Source: Chamaea fasciata
Lineage: Eukaryota > Chordata > Aves > Passeriformes > Sylviidae
Reading direction: 5' to 3'
NCBI GenBank assembly: GCA_029207755.1
Contig: JARCOQ010000002.1
Span: 11,733,156 to 11,797,155, forward strand
Length of the DNA stretch: 64,000 nucleotides
Part shown: positions 13,625 to 27,018 of the stretch, in pieces
Numbering within the stretch: the stretch's first letter is position 1
How the letters are laid out: each line of letters starts with the position of its first letter
Translations under genes and position numbers: made by a program
The notes under the pieces: model-generated
Told to the model about the DNA's origin: nothing
The model's database searches: none
What the model saw: the letters and a program-made list of their open reading frames with translations, nothing else

Positions 13625-14344
13625 GATTCAAAGCCCTCAGGTATTGCCTGTTAACCGTGGCTTAACTTTTGTTCTTGTTTCATAATAACCTGTCTTCAGC
13701 TGTGAAATCATCTTAAGGAAGCTCTATTTTGGGGGTTTTCACCTTGCTTTCCTCTGTCTTCCCTGGTTGTGCACCCAGTCAATTGCATTGAGTGGCCATC
13801 ATATAAATGCAGCTGGTGAACCAACCTGAACACTGAATCAAAAAGAACCTGTCCTGTGAAGTCAGTGATATTTCACAGATATCTGAGAGTCAGTTCCCTC
13901 CGCGGACCTTAAAAGCTACAGTGGGACAACACCCAGCACAGAAGGGCAGCTGGGGCACACAGCGAAGGTGTGGATTTATTCCTTTGCCCCAAAAGACACT
14001 TTGGCAGCACACTGAGAAATGACCTGTCATGGTCATAATGCAGATGTCCAGTGGCTGCATGAGAACTCTCTTTCAAGGAATTCTTCAACCTTCCTGTTCC
14101 TGGCTTTTTGGGCAGGTTATCCCATTAAGGTTCAGTTGGGGTGATAGGAACCCACCAGAGATAATGTAAAGGCTCAGTAAGTACCTAGTAGGTACACAGC
14201 TTACCTTTCGTGTAGCAGCCAAACCCTCCTGAGCTGGTTGTTCTTGACTGCATTCCTCCCATGACTTTGAAATACGTTCCCTAAGCAGGTAGATGTTTGA
14301 GCTATGACTGTTAACTGGTTGCTACAAGCCCCATGTCCGAGTTT
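13625..14344. other. Non-coding sequence between two CR1 fragments
   Basis: No gene or repeat recognised in about 700 bp. Confidence 0.5.
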
Positions 14345-14516
14345 GTGAATAATTCCAGGGATAGAGCAGCCACAGCTTCTCTGGGAAATCCGTCCCAGTG
14401 TCTCACCAACCTCTCAGTAAAGATTTTCTTCCTAATATCCCACCTAAACCTACTCTCTTTCAGTTTGAAGCCATTCCCCCTTGTCCTGTCACTACATGCT
14501 CTTGTCAATAGTACAT
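14345..14516 (-). mobile_element. CR1 LINE internal fragment, antisense
   Basis: Antisense piece of the same CR1 tail type as 123-558. It has AGCAGCCACAGCTTCTCTGG, ATTTTCTTCCTAATATCCCA, AACCTACTCTCTTTCAGTTT and CCATTCCCCCTTGTCCTGTC. Both the extreme 3' end of the element and its 5' part are missing, so it is either deleted at both ends or cut by a rearrangement. Confidence 0.88.
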
Positions 14517-15240
14517 GAAAAGGGTTTTCTGCTGCTTTTTTTGGGGGGTAGTTTAAATAAAGCAAGTGGAGCATGTAGTGAAAGATCATAGAGAAAGAGT
14601 TAATGCTCACACATTTTATATAAACTCACACAAATGACCTTGTCAGGAATGCACCAGCTTTTTCTTTTAGGTTCTAGAGCTCAAAAGTTTTAAACTATTC
14701 TGGACTGTACTGCCTCTATTCAAGTGAGCATGGAGACTTGGGAGCAAGGTTATATGGGGAAAACAAATCCTCTTGGATCTCCTTCAGCTGAATACACTTT
14801 AGGTGGCACTTCAGCTCTCTGGACAGCCTGGCCCTTGACAAAGTCACACTCTGATCTGAAGACTGAAGTTTTCCTAACTGCTTCTAAAAGTGCCTGCAAA
14901 GCAATGGCAATAAGCTGTACATTTGTTCAAGTCCTTATCCCATATGGACAGTAAATGAGAACATTCTTTCAGCCCCATCAGTAAGAGACAAATGATGCGG
15001 AAAGTAATTTCTTGTGCACCCTTCCAGAGTTGTCTGAGCTGTGGAATCTTCTCTTGCTATTCTGTCTTGCAACTTGTAAATAAACTAAAGCTTTCCTAAG
15101 CAATTAACTTTGCAGCTCATTCTGTGTATTCTCCTTAACTTATCCCTCTGTGAAGCAGGTGCCTGAAATGGGAGGGTCCAACTGGGGGAAATCACAGAGT
15201 GGATCTGAACATCTCTGTTCTGAAATAATGTTGTTACCTC

Positions 15241-15288
<48 letters not shown>

Positions 15289-18200
15289 TGGTTGTGATCA
15301 ATCTTCATTTTCAAACTTCATTTTATCTGAAAAATATTTTGGTTTAGTCCTATTAACATTGCCTTGAGATACCACATTTCTTCATTCCCAATACACTCTA
15401 GTCCTTTCCCTAAAAATGATAGTCAATATGATTCTGAAAAAATATTTAGTAATGCAGCTGATCACTAATTATTCAGCTGCTGGTTATAGGTAACTTTAAG
15501 ACAGCTCCTGACACAGGAATCAAGCTGAAGTTTTCAGCTTACATACACCTGACTTTTCTGATTTTTCTAATAATTATATATATGTTACTGTCCTAGACCA
15601 AAACAATCAACCTTCGCAATAGGGTTAAAGACTAAAGCTGACTTTGTTATTTGAAAAAAGTTGTCTATCAGGAGCAAGTGGATTCACCAGGAGTACATAG
15701 ATTTAGAGAAATCTAAATTGTACAGTAATTTTGACAAGGTAGAAACAGTGCTTTTTAACAGGGATTAAATTCATGATGGTTTTGACCAAATGTTTCATTT
15801 ATATATTCTTTAGTTCTTTCAGATCTCCACTCAGTGGTGCAGAGATGAGCGGAGTAGTTACTCAGTAGAGCCCAGGATATTGCCTAATTTTTCAGCTGGT
15901 GCTCTGCTCTCCTTTCACTCTGTGAGGCAACTGTGGGCTACTCTTTCATCGTTGACTCAGCTTCTCCCTCCATCATCTTCATTTTTAAAAGATCACCTCC
16001 TTTTTATGGATTTATGAATATTCTCCCTGTATAATCTTGAATTTTGACCGTCATTTCTGCATGATGGCTTTTAATCTATTTTATCACAGAAGTACAACTA
16101 ATGTAGTGTTAAAATAGAGTGACTTTTTATTCCCTCATTAAGAACAGGATTATGAATGATACCTGGGTTCCACAGTGGATTTTTAGAGAGATTTCAATGA
16201 AATGACCCAAAAGTAAAATAAGGCTACTTTTGTTATTAATCCAGAATTATAATTGTATATTTAAACAAGAGTTGATACCACATAAAAATACTATAATTTG
16301 AAAATTAATCTATTATTTATTCAAAAATCAGCAAAAACTAAGTCATTAGTGTTCCAAAATTATAAATAAAACTCAAGATAAATGCAGGTATATAATTTAA
16401 ATGTCATGGATTATTTGAGTAGGATTACTGAAATTTTAAGAAGAATTCCACTCCCATCATGTAGAAAGCCACTCTGAGCTACATAATGCAGTTGAATGGA
16501 TGTAATGGGAATGGTATGTGGTGGACTTGTAGATAAGGAAGGTGTGATTTAAAGAAAAAAGGCAGGTTCTTGCTTGGGGGAAGAAGCAATAGATTAGCAT
16601 GTGATCTAGATGGTTTTAAGTGGTTGATAAAAAGTCTAGATGAGTAGAAATATCTGCCAGGCAAAAAGAAGAAATTATGATTGTAGGAGTACTTGCTCAT
16701 CTTTACTTAACATTGATGTTTTTCAAATCAATTAATTATCAGCAAAATAATCCACGGAGAACTTTTATGGAAAGTTGCAGATGAAGCCTCTTTTTGTTGT
16801 GCTGTGAAGCCGTTTATACAGAGAATATAGTTTCTGTTGGCCACTCAGAGAGGAATTAAATGAGCAGGGTTCCTTCAATTTTCTTTGCTAGAGTAAAATG
16901 GATGACTATCTTGCATTCTGCTTTCAAACAAAAACATAGCAATAAACCCATCTGAAAAATAATGGCATTACCTTAGGCTACTGCAAAAATATATTCTGAT
17001 TAACTCATGGCTTATATGTAAAAAAAAATCTACTTCAATTGTAAATAAAATTGATGTATCAAAATAGATAAAGACTGAAAATTAATACCAATAAGTACCT
17101 TGGAATGAGTTGATCACAAGACTTCATGAAATCTAAAAGGATCTGCCATGTTTAAATGCAGCTTTGGCCAATGTGTTATTGAATTGTTTGTAATAATCAT
17201 ACTTTATTTTAAAGTGTGAAGCTTATCCAGTATTTGATTAATTCATCCCATAGCTAGACTATTTTCACCTGTGGCTTCCTTAGCTAAAAAGCAAAGATTC
17301 TATAACAGTACAGTGAGACTAAAAAATCTAGTCCTTGGTTTCCAAATTTGGTTGTCTGCTATCAAGCATAAAGCCAAGTGAACTCATCATATATGAGTGC
17401 CATAAGGTTTCTAAAGGTGTGTTTAAATGTGTAATTAAAATTCAGCTTTACTAAGCTGAAGAGCTGAGAAAGAGGGCAGTGGACTTTGTGCTTCCAAAGA
17501 TTAACAGGGGCATCTATACTGAGCAAAGAAGAGTTCAGAAAACCTATCAATTGATACCAAATGGGACAGGGATAATAATCTATTACAGACTGATGCTATC
17601 CAGAGACACCTGCTTCCTTAAGCATCCTGCCATATTGCTGTGGTTTTGGATGGACTGAGCACCTATGGCTCACTGCTCTACTGATCCAGCTATATTGCTT
17701 CTGGCTCTGCTGGAGGATGGAAATGATCCCACCCCCTGTCATTTTAATTTCTGTCAAATTGCCAGCCTCTCCTTCAGTGCATGGAATTGTTACCCCACTC
17801 TCTGCTGAAAGACAGTGAAACTAGGACTTGTGGGAATCACAGAAACATTTGTGAAAAGCAGGATACAGAAATTCTTTTAATTGATACATGAGAAGATTCC
17901 CTGAAAATGCTAAATAAATGGTGTAAAAGTAAGCAATATGAGTTCATAGAACCTATTCAGCTAGGAAGTCAAGAATTCACTCTTTAAAAAGTATATTCTG
18001 TTTCTGCTTAAGTCATTAGCATAGGACATGCTATTCTAATCACCTTTGGCAGAATGCAAATAAAACATGCAGTTTCCTATTCTTTCTCTCAAGTTCCGCC
18101 AATACTGGTTTGCTAGTTCACTCTGGCAGAATACCAGGGGTCCCATGGTGTAAAAATGCTTTTACTCATAAGGTGAATGAAAAGTTCAATTTCCCATTAC

Positions 18201-20879
18201 CATTTTTCCCATGATTTGTTTGTAGTATCATATTTTGCTTTATGCTGCTCTTTCCCACAGCAATGGCCCATCTGCAATGCATAACTAAGGACAGGCAAGG
18301 TGTTTCATTAGAATGTGTCTTAGAATATCCATGCTTGGGAAACAGAAATGCCTTATTTTATTGGTAGCTTTACTGATACTGGTTGCTTCCTCACCAGACA
18401 CAATTAATGGAAAACACAATCTCCTCTATCCCTCTTACAGGAGATACCAGTCCTGTGACATCTGAAAGATTCTTCAATACTGTGCAATAAAAGGTACAGT
18501 GTTTATACTCCCTTCCAAATTCTCAGACAGACACTTGTCGTGAGATCACACAATCTCTAGTGGAGAGTCCTGAATTCCTTTGTATGAATCATCTGCTTCT
18601 TTCCCCATTCCTCTCCAGAACAGCTTCCCCTCTTATAAACATCATTATTACAATAGCAGTGCTGTTACCAAGTGATGTTAATGATGTTGTTATCCAGGTT
18701 CACTAAAAATTAGTGAATTAGTAGTTAGCAGGTAAACCAGGCTTTGAGACATAGTAATAAAAAAAAAAAAAAGTATTGTAATAAAACTCTCCACTGCAAA
18801 GCTCTCCCAAAGTCAAACACAGACAATTTTTTTTTCTCACTGCGTCCAACCACATTGTGTGAAGGAAGGAGATAGATTTTAAATTACAGACTTCAACACC
18901 TTTCTTTGAGACAGAGATGCCCAAGGCTTTAGTTAAAATGTTCATTCACTTTGCAATTTGTCAAACTGAAGAGTGGTTTGGGCACTAAACTGAGTTCCTT
19001 ACATCTGTAGGAAAGAAGGGATGGGACGTGCAGGTAGATACACAGGTGCCATTTATCCCACTCCAGTAACCTCTTGCCCATCTGTGTAGGAATCACAAAA
19101 GACCAAAACCACATTGCATACTCACATATAATTATAGAGTGGCAATATCTAAGATATCTGCCATCATCATCAAAGACTTTGTGAATGCAGTAATAGGAAT
19201 TACATTCAGTGAAAGTATTTCATATTGCTAGGAAGTGAACCTTGATCTTTTTATGTCACATGTGACACAAATGCCCTGGCCATGTTTTTTGACCCAAACA
19301 CTTGTGAAAACTTCTTACAGTGCATTCACAGGTTAAAGAACAGTGGAGGAACAGACCACTGCCTGTAATTATGCGGCTACTGCCTGGATCTCTGTAATTG
19401 GAAAAGTGTTTGCAAAGCTGCAATGTCATTTATAGTGCAAGGAGACCTCACTACTCAGGTTTCCATTAGAAGGGAATGGTAGGTGTATAGTCACGGGAAG
19501 GACAAACACAGTGTTCCCAGTCTGCATGATCCAGGAATCAGTGTCTGGGTCCATCACACACCTGCCCTACAGAAGATCTTAATCATCCTTCTGGATATCT
19601 TCCAATGCACAGTTCCCCTCTTCCTTTCATTAACTGGGAACAAAAACCAAACTAAACTATGCTGTCACTTTTTTTTTTTCCAATACTTTTTTGTTTGTTA
19701 AAGCTTCGTGTCCATTTCTCTACAATTTCTTAGACAGAAATGCCAGTAGAATATGCCAATAGAAATCTGTGCTTATTCTTTATCGATCTCTGCTCAGGCA
19801 ATTCTAGGAAACTCTTTAGGAATAGCTAGAAATGGTGGAAAATGGCATCACAGTGGCTGTTTTGGCCTTATCTTCACTGCCTACCCACCAACCCAACCAA
19901 CACAAGGAGAAAAAGGGAGACAGAGAGGACAGTGCAAAGGTTCCTCATCCAAATCATATCTGCTGTCCAAAGACAGAAATTTGTTTCTTCTCTTTTCCAG
20001 TGTGAGGTATTTTGTTAAGTGTATTTCAACATGACAAGTATCTCAAGAGACTCAAAACACACATCATCATCCTGCTCTGTGAATCCAACGACCTTACTCT
20101 TGCATCTGTAAGGGTAGACGAATGACATTTCCAGCATTTCCCCCTGAAGAAAGAAGACAAAGCACATTTTAGAAGTCTTAGGGACATTACAGGCAAGCTG
20201 CAAGCTGAGAAATGTGTATAAAAATGAGTCAGGTTAGTAGTCACTCCAGGCAGCACTTTTCCCATGGACTGTCAGGAATTAAATGAGAATAACATGATCA
20301 GGAAACAGTTCTGGTCTTACACCATTGGTTACTGGAATACACCCATTAGAAAGGCTGCTTAATACTAGAAAACTTGTTCAAATTTACATCATTTATTATG
20401 ATTACTTTTATAAACTTTATTATTAATACTGTATTGCATATTGTCTGTCTGGCTTGGCTTGATTATCCCTAATATTTAGCAAAGTGACCTGGTTTCTACT
20501 TCATAAATACCAGGCACCAAAAAGTATTGACAGTCGACTTCTGAAGTGACCAAGTAACAAAACTAGACAGCAAGAGTGTACAATGAAATGGTGATGATTT
20601 TTACAGCTTGCAAATGACATAGGCAAAAAAAACCAAACCAAATCAAAACCAACAAAAAACAAAAAGGGAAAAATATAGAAAAAAAGACTAACAATCCTTC
20701 AGTTTTTCCATCAGCTGAAGATGAGAAACTCAAATTTGACCTGCAGCTTGTCTAAATGTACAGACTTTGTCCTATAACTAAACTATTGCTAGCACAAAGT
20801 GATAAATGGATTTGGTACAGTGTCAGAAATTGTCTTTCACATGAGAGGTCAAAGAACTAGGATGATTATCTCAAGACAA
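14517..20879. other. AT-rich non-coding sequence
   Basis: No gene is recognised. Apart from the long T run at 15245-15287 (separate entry) I see only short A/T runs, for example near 18761-18773 and 19671-19681. Confidence 0.55.
15245..15287. repeat. Poly(T) run of 43
   Basis: An uninterrupted 43-base T run, equivalent to poly(A) on the minus strand. Bird CR1 elements do not end in poly(A), so this is either a slippage-expanded homopolymer or the tail of a retrocopy. I recognise no gene copy on the minus-strand upstream side (window positions after 15288). Confidence 0.95.
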
Positions 20880-20913
20880 CTTAGTTAATGAAAAGCATTT
20901 GTCATTAACTAAG
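20880..20913. repeat. Perfect 12-bp inverted repeat with 10-nt loop
   Basis: CTTAGTTAATGA at 20880-20891 and TCATTAACTAAG at 20902-20913 are exact reverse complements around a 10-nt loop. No flanking repeat family is recognised. Confidence 0.9.
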
Positions 20914-23900
20914 GCCATTCCTCATTTGGAGCAGCAAACAATGTATTTCAGAGGCCAACAGTTGAAAGAAACTGCCTGAAAATTAAAAGCACTTAAAAGT
21001 CCTTTGGGGCCAGTTAGAGTTCATTATATTTTTGTTTCAGATGTTGTTTACTTTGGCATGTTAAGATATCCAGAATATTCCAGCAGCTTGAAAGTGTGCC
21101 TTAGCAACCTTAACATCTTGGTTCTTGTCTGATCCACAGGGAGGCTAATGGTGTTGCAGATGACAGTGCTCCAGAAATGGCCCCATTTCTACACCAAACA
21201 CTGCCAAAAAGAGCAGCAAACATCTACTCAGTCTTCAAGTACTGATATCTTACACAGTTCTGGGTGAAGTAATTGCTATTCCATTGGAGAGAATAAAGGC
21301 TACTATGCCAAACCCAGCTAACACTTTCATTTATAATATATTCTTGCAACCTGCTCTTGACAGTGACATCACCCTCTATAGTTTAGTGTGGAGTTTCAGT
21401 GTGTAAAAAGAACACCAACACTGCTTGAAACATTCTGCTGTTCATGTGGAAATCCATTTCAGAGTCAAAATGACCTTTTTCCAAACAGGATTTATGCTGT
21501 ACAAGACAGAATTATACCCACACTCCATCCCACTGAGCAGGTACAGCCCTGTGGTGTGGCTTCAGCACATCTTCCCAGGCTCAGACCCTGGCTAAAGCAA
21601 AAACCATGTAAATGATCCCATCCATGGCAAATATGCAGAAGCAGATCTTACCTTCTGCATTTAAGAAATTGTATTTTCTGAAGTCTACACAATTCATCAG
21701 TATTAATACACTGTTGTGGCTGTCATGACACATACTTTTTTCCAGTCAATATCACGACTTGTTTGTTAGGGAGGCTCAGTTCATAATTTTGAAAGCCTGA
21801 TACCATAAAAACCTACTGGGATTAGGATTAATTTAAAACCACCTGTGGAAAAAAAATGGTCTTTAAGACCTCTGATGTTAGGTCAAATATTGCTCATCAC
21901 TAAAGATTTTTCCTGCATAAAGGAGAAAAGACTCCCCTGATTGAGCAAAGTGCAGATCAGTGTGACTGAGGAGGGAATGAATGTGCCAGAGAAATTCAGG
22001 TACTGTGAAGCAAATGAGCAAATCAGTGCAGAATGAAGGAGTGGAGCAAAGCAGCCACCCTGTCACCTTGGAGAACAGGTGGCTCTTTAGAAAGAATGAA
22101 AAAAAGACCTAAATGATCTTCAGGAAGGAGGGAATATAGGGAACAGGTGTACCTGCAACACAAAATATCTAAGTGGAATTGTAAGCAGAGTAAAAGCTGC
22201 AAAGGCCTGTGAACTGACAGACAAGAAACATGATAATTGTGCAGAAGACTAACAGCTAATAACAGATGTATAAAACAAAAAGTTATGCACATAAATGTTT
22301 AGAGGGAGAGAAGTTTGACAGTGAGTTTAGTTGGGATACAGGGAACCAAAGTTCTGTGATTTACTGAACAGGAATTACTACTATTTGTGGAAGATTTCAC
22401 TTTGAGCGTATAAATACAAAGCAAACCTATCACTCAGATCTCAGACAGGACATTTTAACACAGTGCCCACATCAATATATACAGAAATAACTGGAAATAA
22501 TGTCTGACACCTATTACTTTACATAAGAAATTAAAAATCACCAGTACTTGTGAAAGAACTATACCATTTATCCTGGGACAGCATAGAATTAAAAAGGCCT
22601 CTCCTCTTATCATAAAATTAGTCCTAACTAAGCATCACTTATCAAATCACCAAACTAATGCTGAAGCCAAAAAAATCCTCCTTCATTTCAATTTCAATTT
22701 CAATGAAAATGGGATTGAGGAAAGAAAACCTGAAAATGGGAAAATTAATAATTTCCAGGGAAAAAATTGCCATCACAATGTTTCTGAAATAACTTCATGA
22801 AAAAAGTACGTCTAAAGCATAGAAGCCAAGATATTTAGCTCTTGGAAACAATGTTGATTTACACCACCTGAGAATCTGCAGTGTCCATAAGACAACAATC
22901 AGACTCTTTCTTCCAAACACTGAATAGTTCTTCCACAGTACTGTTATATTATAATATGACTAGGAAATGTTGCAAATGGATCTAATTATTATTATAATCT
23001 TAACAATATAATCTTGAAGTCCTTGTCAAATGTTATTTCCAAGACATGGAGAGATGTCCTACAGGCAGAAGAATTAAAATAAATAGATTAAATAATTTCC
23101 TACTGGCTAGATACCCTAAAAAGCTAATAGGTTTAGATTCTGTATTGGATTCTGCAGCAAAGATATTTGATTTACTTGTCAAAATTTAAAGATCTTACAG
23201 TTCTCCATCAATCACTGTGAACAAGATAGGTTGATTAGAAAACCCAAACTTAACAATTACAATTCAGATAATACTTTGGAAATGTGTATTAACTAGAGGT
23301 CAAGTAGGACTGTGCCTTCAGTTCTATTATTTTACATCTAGTTAGTACTTGTCTGTGATACTTATCCATATGCTCCACTGTTTTAGATACACAGTAGTAA
23401 TTTTGTTTTTTTAAAAATGGTGGTTTCCAGGTCTAGCGAACAAAAATTCTGAGAATCCTTCACAATTTGGATGGCTGGTGTTTATGTGTGGCTGCTTGAG
23501 TGATGAATACTGGAAGCAAGAAGGCAAAGTAAGTGAATCCATGTCTGCACTGACTGGATTTTCCAGCTCTGTCAGCCTGCTTTCACCTGATTTTAGAAAA
23601 CTATCCCAAAAATTCTTTGTCAAAAATCCACTCTCTCTGTAAGAAAAGGTTCATAATTGCTTCAGCTGTGAAGGGATCTTATGGTTTAAGTATATCACTC
23701 TGAAATATGGCCAGTCATTTAATTTGACCTTTATGATTTTGAATAGTTTCCAGATGACTTCCAGACAATAGCAGTGCCTCTTTGGAAGTAACTCTTGCCT
23801 GATAAAGGGAATCAAGTTATAAAAAATGAAAAAAAAAAAAGAAAAAGTCTCCAAGTGCATAAATATTATCAAGCAGGTCAGTAGTATTCCAGTATGAGCC

Positions 23901-24076
23901 AATGTCCCTTATCTTACATTTTGTTGATAGTGCTGCCATCTGTTCCACCTAAAAGCTTTCAAGCCGAAAGAGCAGTAGTATTTTATTATCAAATACTTTC
24001 TGCTAGTGTACCATCTTCACCTCTGCTTGTGAGTTCTGTAAAAAAAAAAATCACTTTGATACCCTTTATCTTGCAG
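20914..24076. other. AT-rich non-coding sequence
   Basis: No gene or known repeat is recognised. The open frames here are 60-90 codons and lack coding features. Confidence 0.5.
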
Positions 24077-24326
24077 ATGTTGCTCTAGAGTCTTTGGTGG
24101 TGCTAAAGAGACAGAGATTCCTGTGGAACCTGTTCTCTTCCCTGCCAGAGCACCTCCCACTGTGAGGGAGAAGTACCCACTGCTTTCTGCCATTAGGAGT
24201 GAGATGGTGAAAAACAGAAGAGTGGCCATGGAAGCTGTGGAGTTGGACTCTGTCATCTGTGACGTCTTGTACAACCACCACGGATCTTGTCAAAGTGAAG
24301 ATACTGTGATTTCTTACCAACAATGA
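24077..24326 (+). other. Exon-like open stretch behind a splice acceptor (unidentified)
   Basis: A pyrimidine-rich tract ends in TTTATCTTGCAG just before 24077, a plausible splice acceptor. After a phase-1 junction the frame is open for about 82 codons to TGA at 24324-24326. The reading begins CCSRVFGGAKE, contains REKYPLLSAIRSEMV and ends SEDTVISYQQ. The stretch is less AT-rich than its surroundings. I do not recognise the protein and see no partner exon. The minus strand is also open in two frames here, which weakens the case, and an open frame of this length is expected several times by chance in 64 kb. Confidence 0.25.
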
Positions 24327-24969
24327 TTTAACACTTCTGCAGTGTTTTTTGCAGCTCTGTAGAGCATTAACTACAAAACCTACTCCTGCTCAGTGCACAA
24401 AACCGTGCTGCCCAGAAGCAATTGAATCTTTGGACACAAACCATCACATCTGAGGTCCTGAAGACAGATCTTGAGTTTGTAAATGACCAGATAGAATTCC
24501 AGACCATGAGTTCCCCTGAGCAACCAGCAATATGAAAACAAGATCCTTTAGCTGTCTCACAGCACTCTAATCAGTGTTATGGTTGCTCATATTTTTTAGG
24601 AATGAGTAACATTACTGATGAGCTTTGCTGTTGGTGCAGTAGGTACTGAACCCTGAGCCTTCCAGTGCCGAGGTTTAATTCCCTACTCCAAAAAACACTA
24701 AGTCACTGTTTCTGTGCCTTGGGTGGTAAGGTATGCAGAAGTTTTCCTGTTTCTCAAGCATTTAACAAGGATATTGCCCTGTAGTCAGTGAAAAAGTCAG
24801 ACAGTTGAGACGAGGAACAGAAATATGGCTTGCTGCAGTTCACATGAAACGAAAACAGGCAACAAATTATGTCTGAAGAGTCCTTAGTGCACAAATTAAC
24901 TGAGGGAAAAGGTTACCTTAACTATCCATCATATAAGGGGAAAAGTTAATTACTTGTGCACTTTCTGGT

Positions 24970-25262
24970 GCAATTAAAAAAAATAATTGTTCTTATAATA
25001 ATTAATAATCAATATATTAATTATCTCCAATAATAGAATTAATATATAATATATAGTACATATTATATATTAGAAAATAACTTGTATATTATATTAATAT
25101 ATAATATATATTATATATAATACAATTTTTACAATTAATTATATAATATTCAATATATTATACACAAAATAGATATCATATGTTAATAATATAGTTATGC
25201 TATAATTAATAATTATAATTATTAATTATATATTAATTAGCATCTAACATAAATTAGATGTA
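24970..25262. repeat. AT-rich low-complexity block (TAATTA/ATATAT)
   Basis: Nearly pure A+T sequence of interleaved TAATTA and ATATAT motifs with many self-complementary segments. It ends just before the LTR at 25272. Confidence 0.9.
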
Positions 25263-25271
25263 TTGTCTGTA

Positions 25272-26096
25272 TGTCTTTGGGTGATTTATGATGAGAGTGC
25301 ATGTCCTGATCCTCTGCTTTATGCCCCCAAATGGTTGCAGTATCTTGAGGTGGGTTCAGAGGAGCAGGGAGCCCTGAGGTCGTTGGCAGTTTTTTTCAAA
25401 GCCTCGCTCCCCAGGTGTCCGGGGTGAGGTGCAGCCTAGGTTTTGCTTGGCTAGCTTGGTTTTGTTAGCCCAGGTGAGAAGTTTTTTTGTGCCCTGGCCT
25501 TGGAGAAGCTACAGCAGCAATTCTTGGGCAATTTTTTGAGGTAAACTGGACAGCTGGTTTAGTCTGAGACCACAGAGAGCAAACGGGAGCTGAGGGAGAG
25601 AGGTTGGTCAGCACCGGCAGGAGAGAGGGGCTGATCCATCTCGATCCCAGACTCGGAAAGCTGAGCCTGGCAGAGAAAGCACACTAGGCCCTCCTGCTTC
25701 ATCTGCTGGTGGAGAGGAGCTCCATGCCAGAGGTATTCATCTCTTTGCCTGAACTGTTGTGTGAAGCTACTGTTTGTTTGTTTGTTTTCCTGAGAGAGAA
25801 GTCCCCACCATTTTCTATGGCATGAGATGGTATATTTTCCTTAGCATTTTGAGGTTTTGCTCCACTTTGTGTGTGGGGGCAAGGTCTGACAGTTTAATAC
25901 CTTCCATTTATTTACTTTTTTGCCATGCCTTGTGGGCATTCTGTTTGTTAATAAACTGTTGGCTGTTTTTTTTTTTTTTTCACTTTCTTGCACTAGTATT
26001 CATTTTATGTTGGTAGAAAGAGATTGTGGGGACCCTTTTAGGGGACACCACTCATTCCAGAGTGTCTTCACCTAAATTTGTCTCTAAACTGAGACT
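25272..26096 (+). mobile_element. ERV solo LTR, degraded ends
   Basis: Sequence with LTR character: it starts TGTCTTTGGGTGATTTATGA, has a GC-rich middle, a poly(A) signal AATAAA at 25950-25955 after TGTGGGCATTCTGTTTGTT, a T-rich stretch and a terminal block AAATTTGTCTCTAAACTGAG. The termini chosen give a near-match target duplication: CTGTA at 25267-25271 against CTGTG at 26097-26101. The region around the poly(A) signal and the 3' end resemble those of the LTR at 26316, so the two families are related. No internal retroviral genes are present. Boundaries could be off by some bases. Confidence 0.72.
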
Positions 26097-26315
26097 CTGT
26101 GGTAAATACTCTTACACTCCAAATACTGTTATGGGAAAAAGCAGTATGCTATTTATTGCTTGTCCAATTAGCATTTTCATGGTCAAATAATCCAAAATTA
26201 TTTAATGCAAAAACAAGCCTTATTAATAATACAGTCAAAATCATTACATGTAGCATTGACCCCTTGCCTGTGGTGGTGTCCTAAATCTCATGTCTTATTT
26301 CGCTTCATTCCACAG

Positions 26316-27013
26316 TGTCCTGGGGTAACTTTTTGATACTTGTATCCCCAATTGTCTATTCTGTTAATGCTGTGTATTGGGTTCTGCACCTTTCAGACCA
26401 GTTCTGAGAGCAAAGCGGGGAAAAGAAGAAGCGTGCAGTTTGTTTTCAGAGACGGCGTTCACTCCTCCACATTCTGCTCCTGGACTGCGCTCATCTGAGG
26501 AACAGACAAACAGCGAGACAGAGATCTTTTTGCTTTTAGGTAGTTTTAGCTAGCTGAGGCAGAGAAGCTCCCTGGACTAATGTGTTGGGTTTTTTTTTTT
26601 TGTTTGTTTTTGTTTTCTTTTTTTTCTTGGGACTGTTTAAACCTGTCCTGGGCTGAAAAACCTAGAAGAGCGTCAGGAGGTCACACGTGTGGCCCACTGG
26701 GGCCTGGACCTCTCCATTTTCCAGCAGCACCGGAGGGACTGGGACTGAGGGGAGACTGAGAGAGCCAAGCTACACCCACAGCAAGAACTTTCTCAATTTG
26801 CCATCTCACTTCAGAAGGAGAGGTTTATTGTTTCATATTATTCATTTTTTGTGCTTGTGGGCACTTTGTTTGTTAAATAAATAGTTTTTTCCACTTTAAT
26901 AAGATTCTTTTTTTCTTTCCCAGACCAATCAGGGGAGGGGGCATTTGGGTTTGCTTCTCCAGAAGCAAATCCCGTTCAGAGGTTTCCTCCCAAATTTGCC
27001 CTAAACCAGGACA
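26316..27013 (+). mobile_element. ERV solo LTR, complete, with target duplication
   Basis: A 698-bp solo LTR. The ends are a perfect 8-bp inverted repeat, TGTCCTGG at the start and CCAGGACA at the end. It is flanked by an exact 5-bp target duplication CACAG (26311-26315 and 27014-27018). It has a poly(A) signal AATAAA at 26876-26881 after GTGGGCACTTTGTTTGTT, then a T-rich stretch. A 5-bp duplication suits an ERVL-like (class III) element. No gag, pol or env relic is adjacent, so it arose by LTR-LTR recombination. It may carry cryptic promoter and poly(A) activity. Confidence 0.92.
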
Positions 27014-27018
27014 CACAG

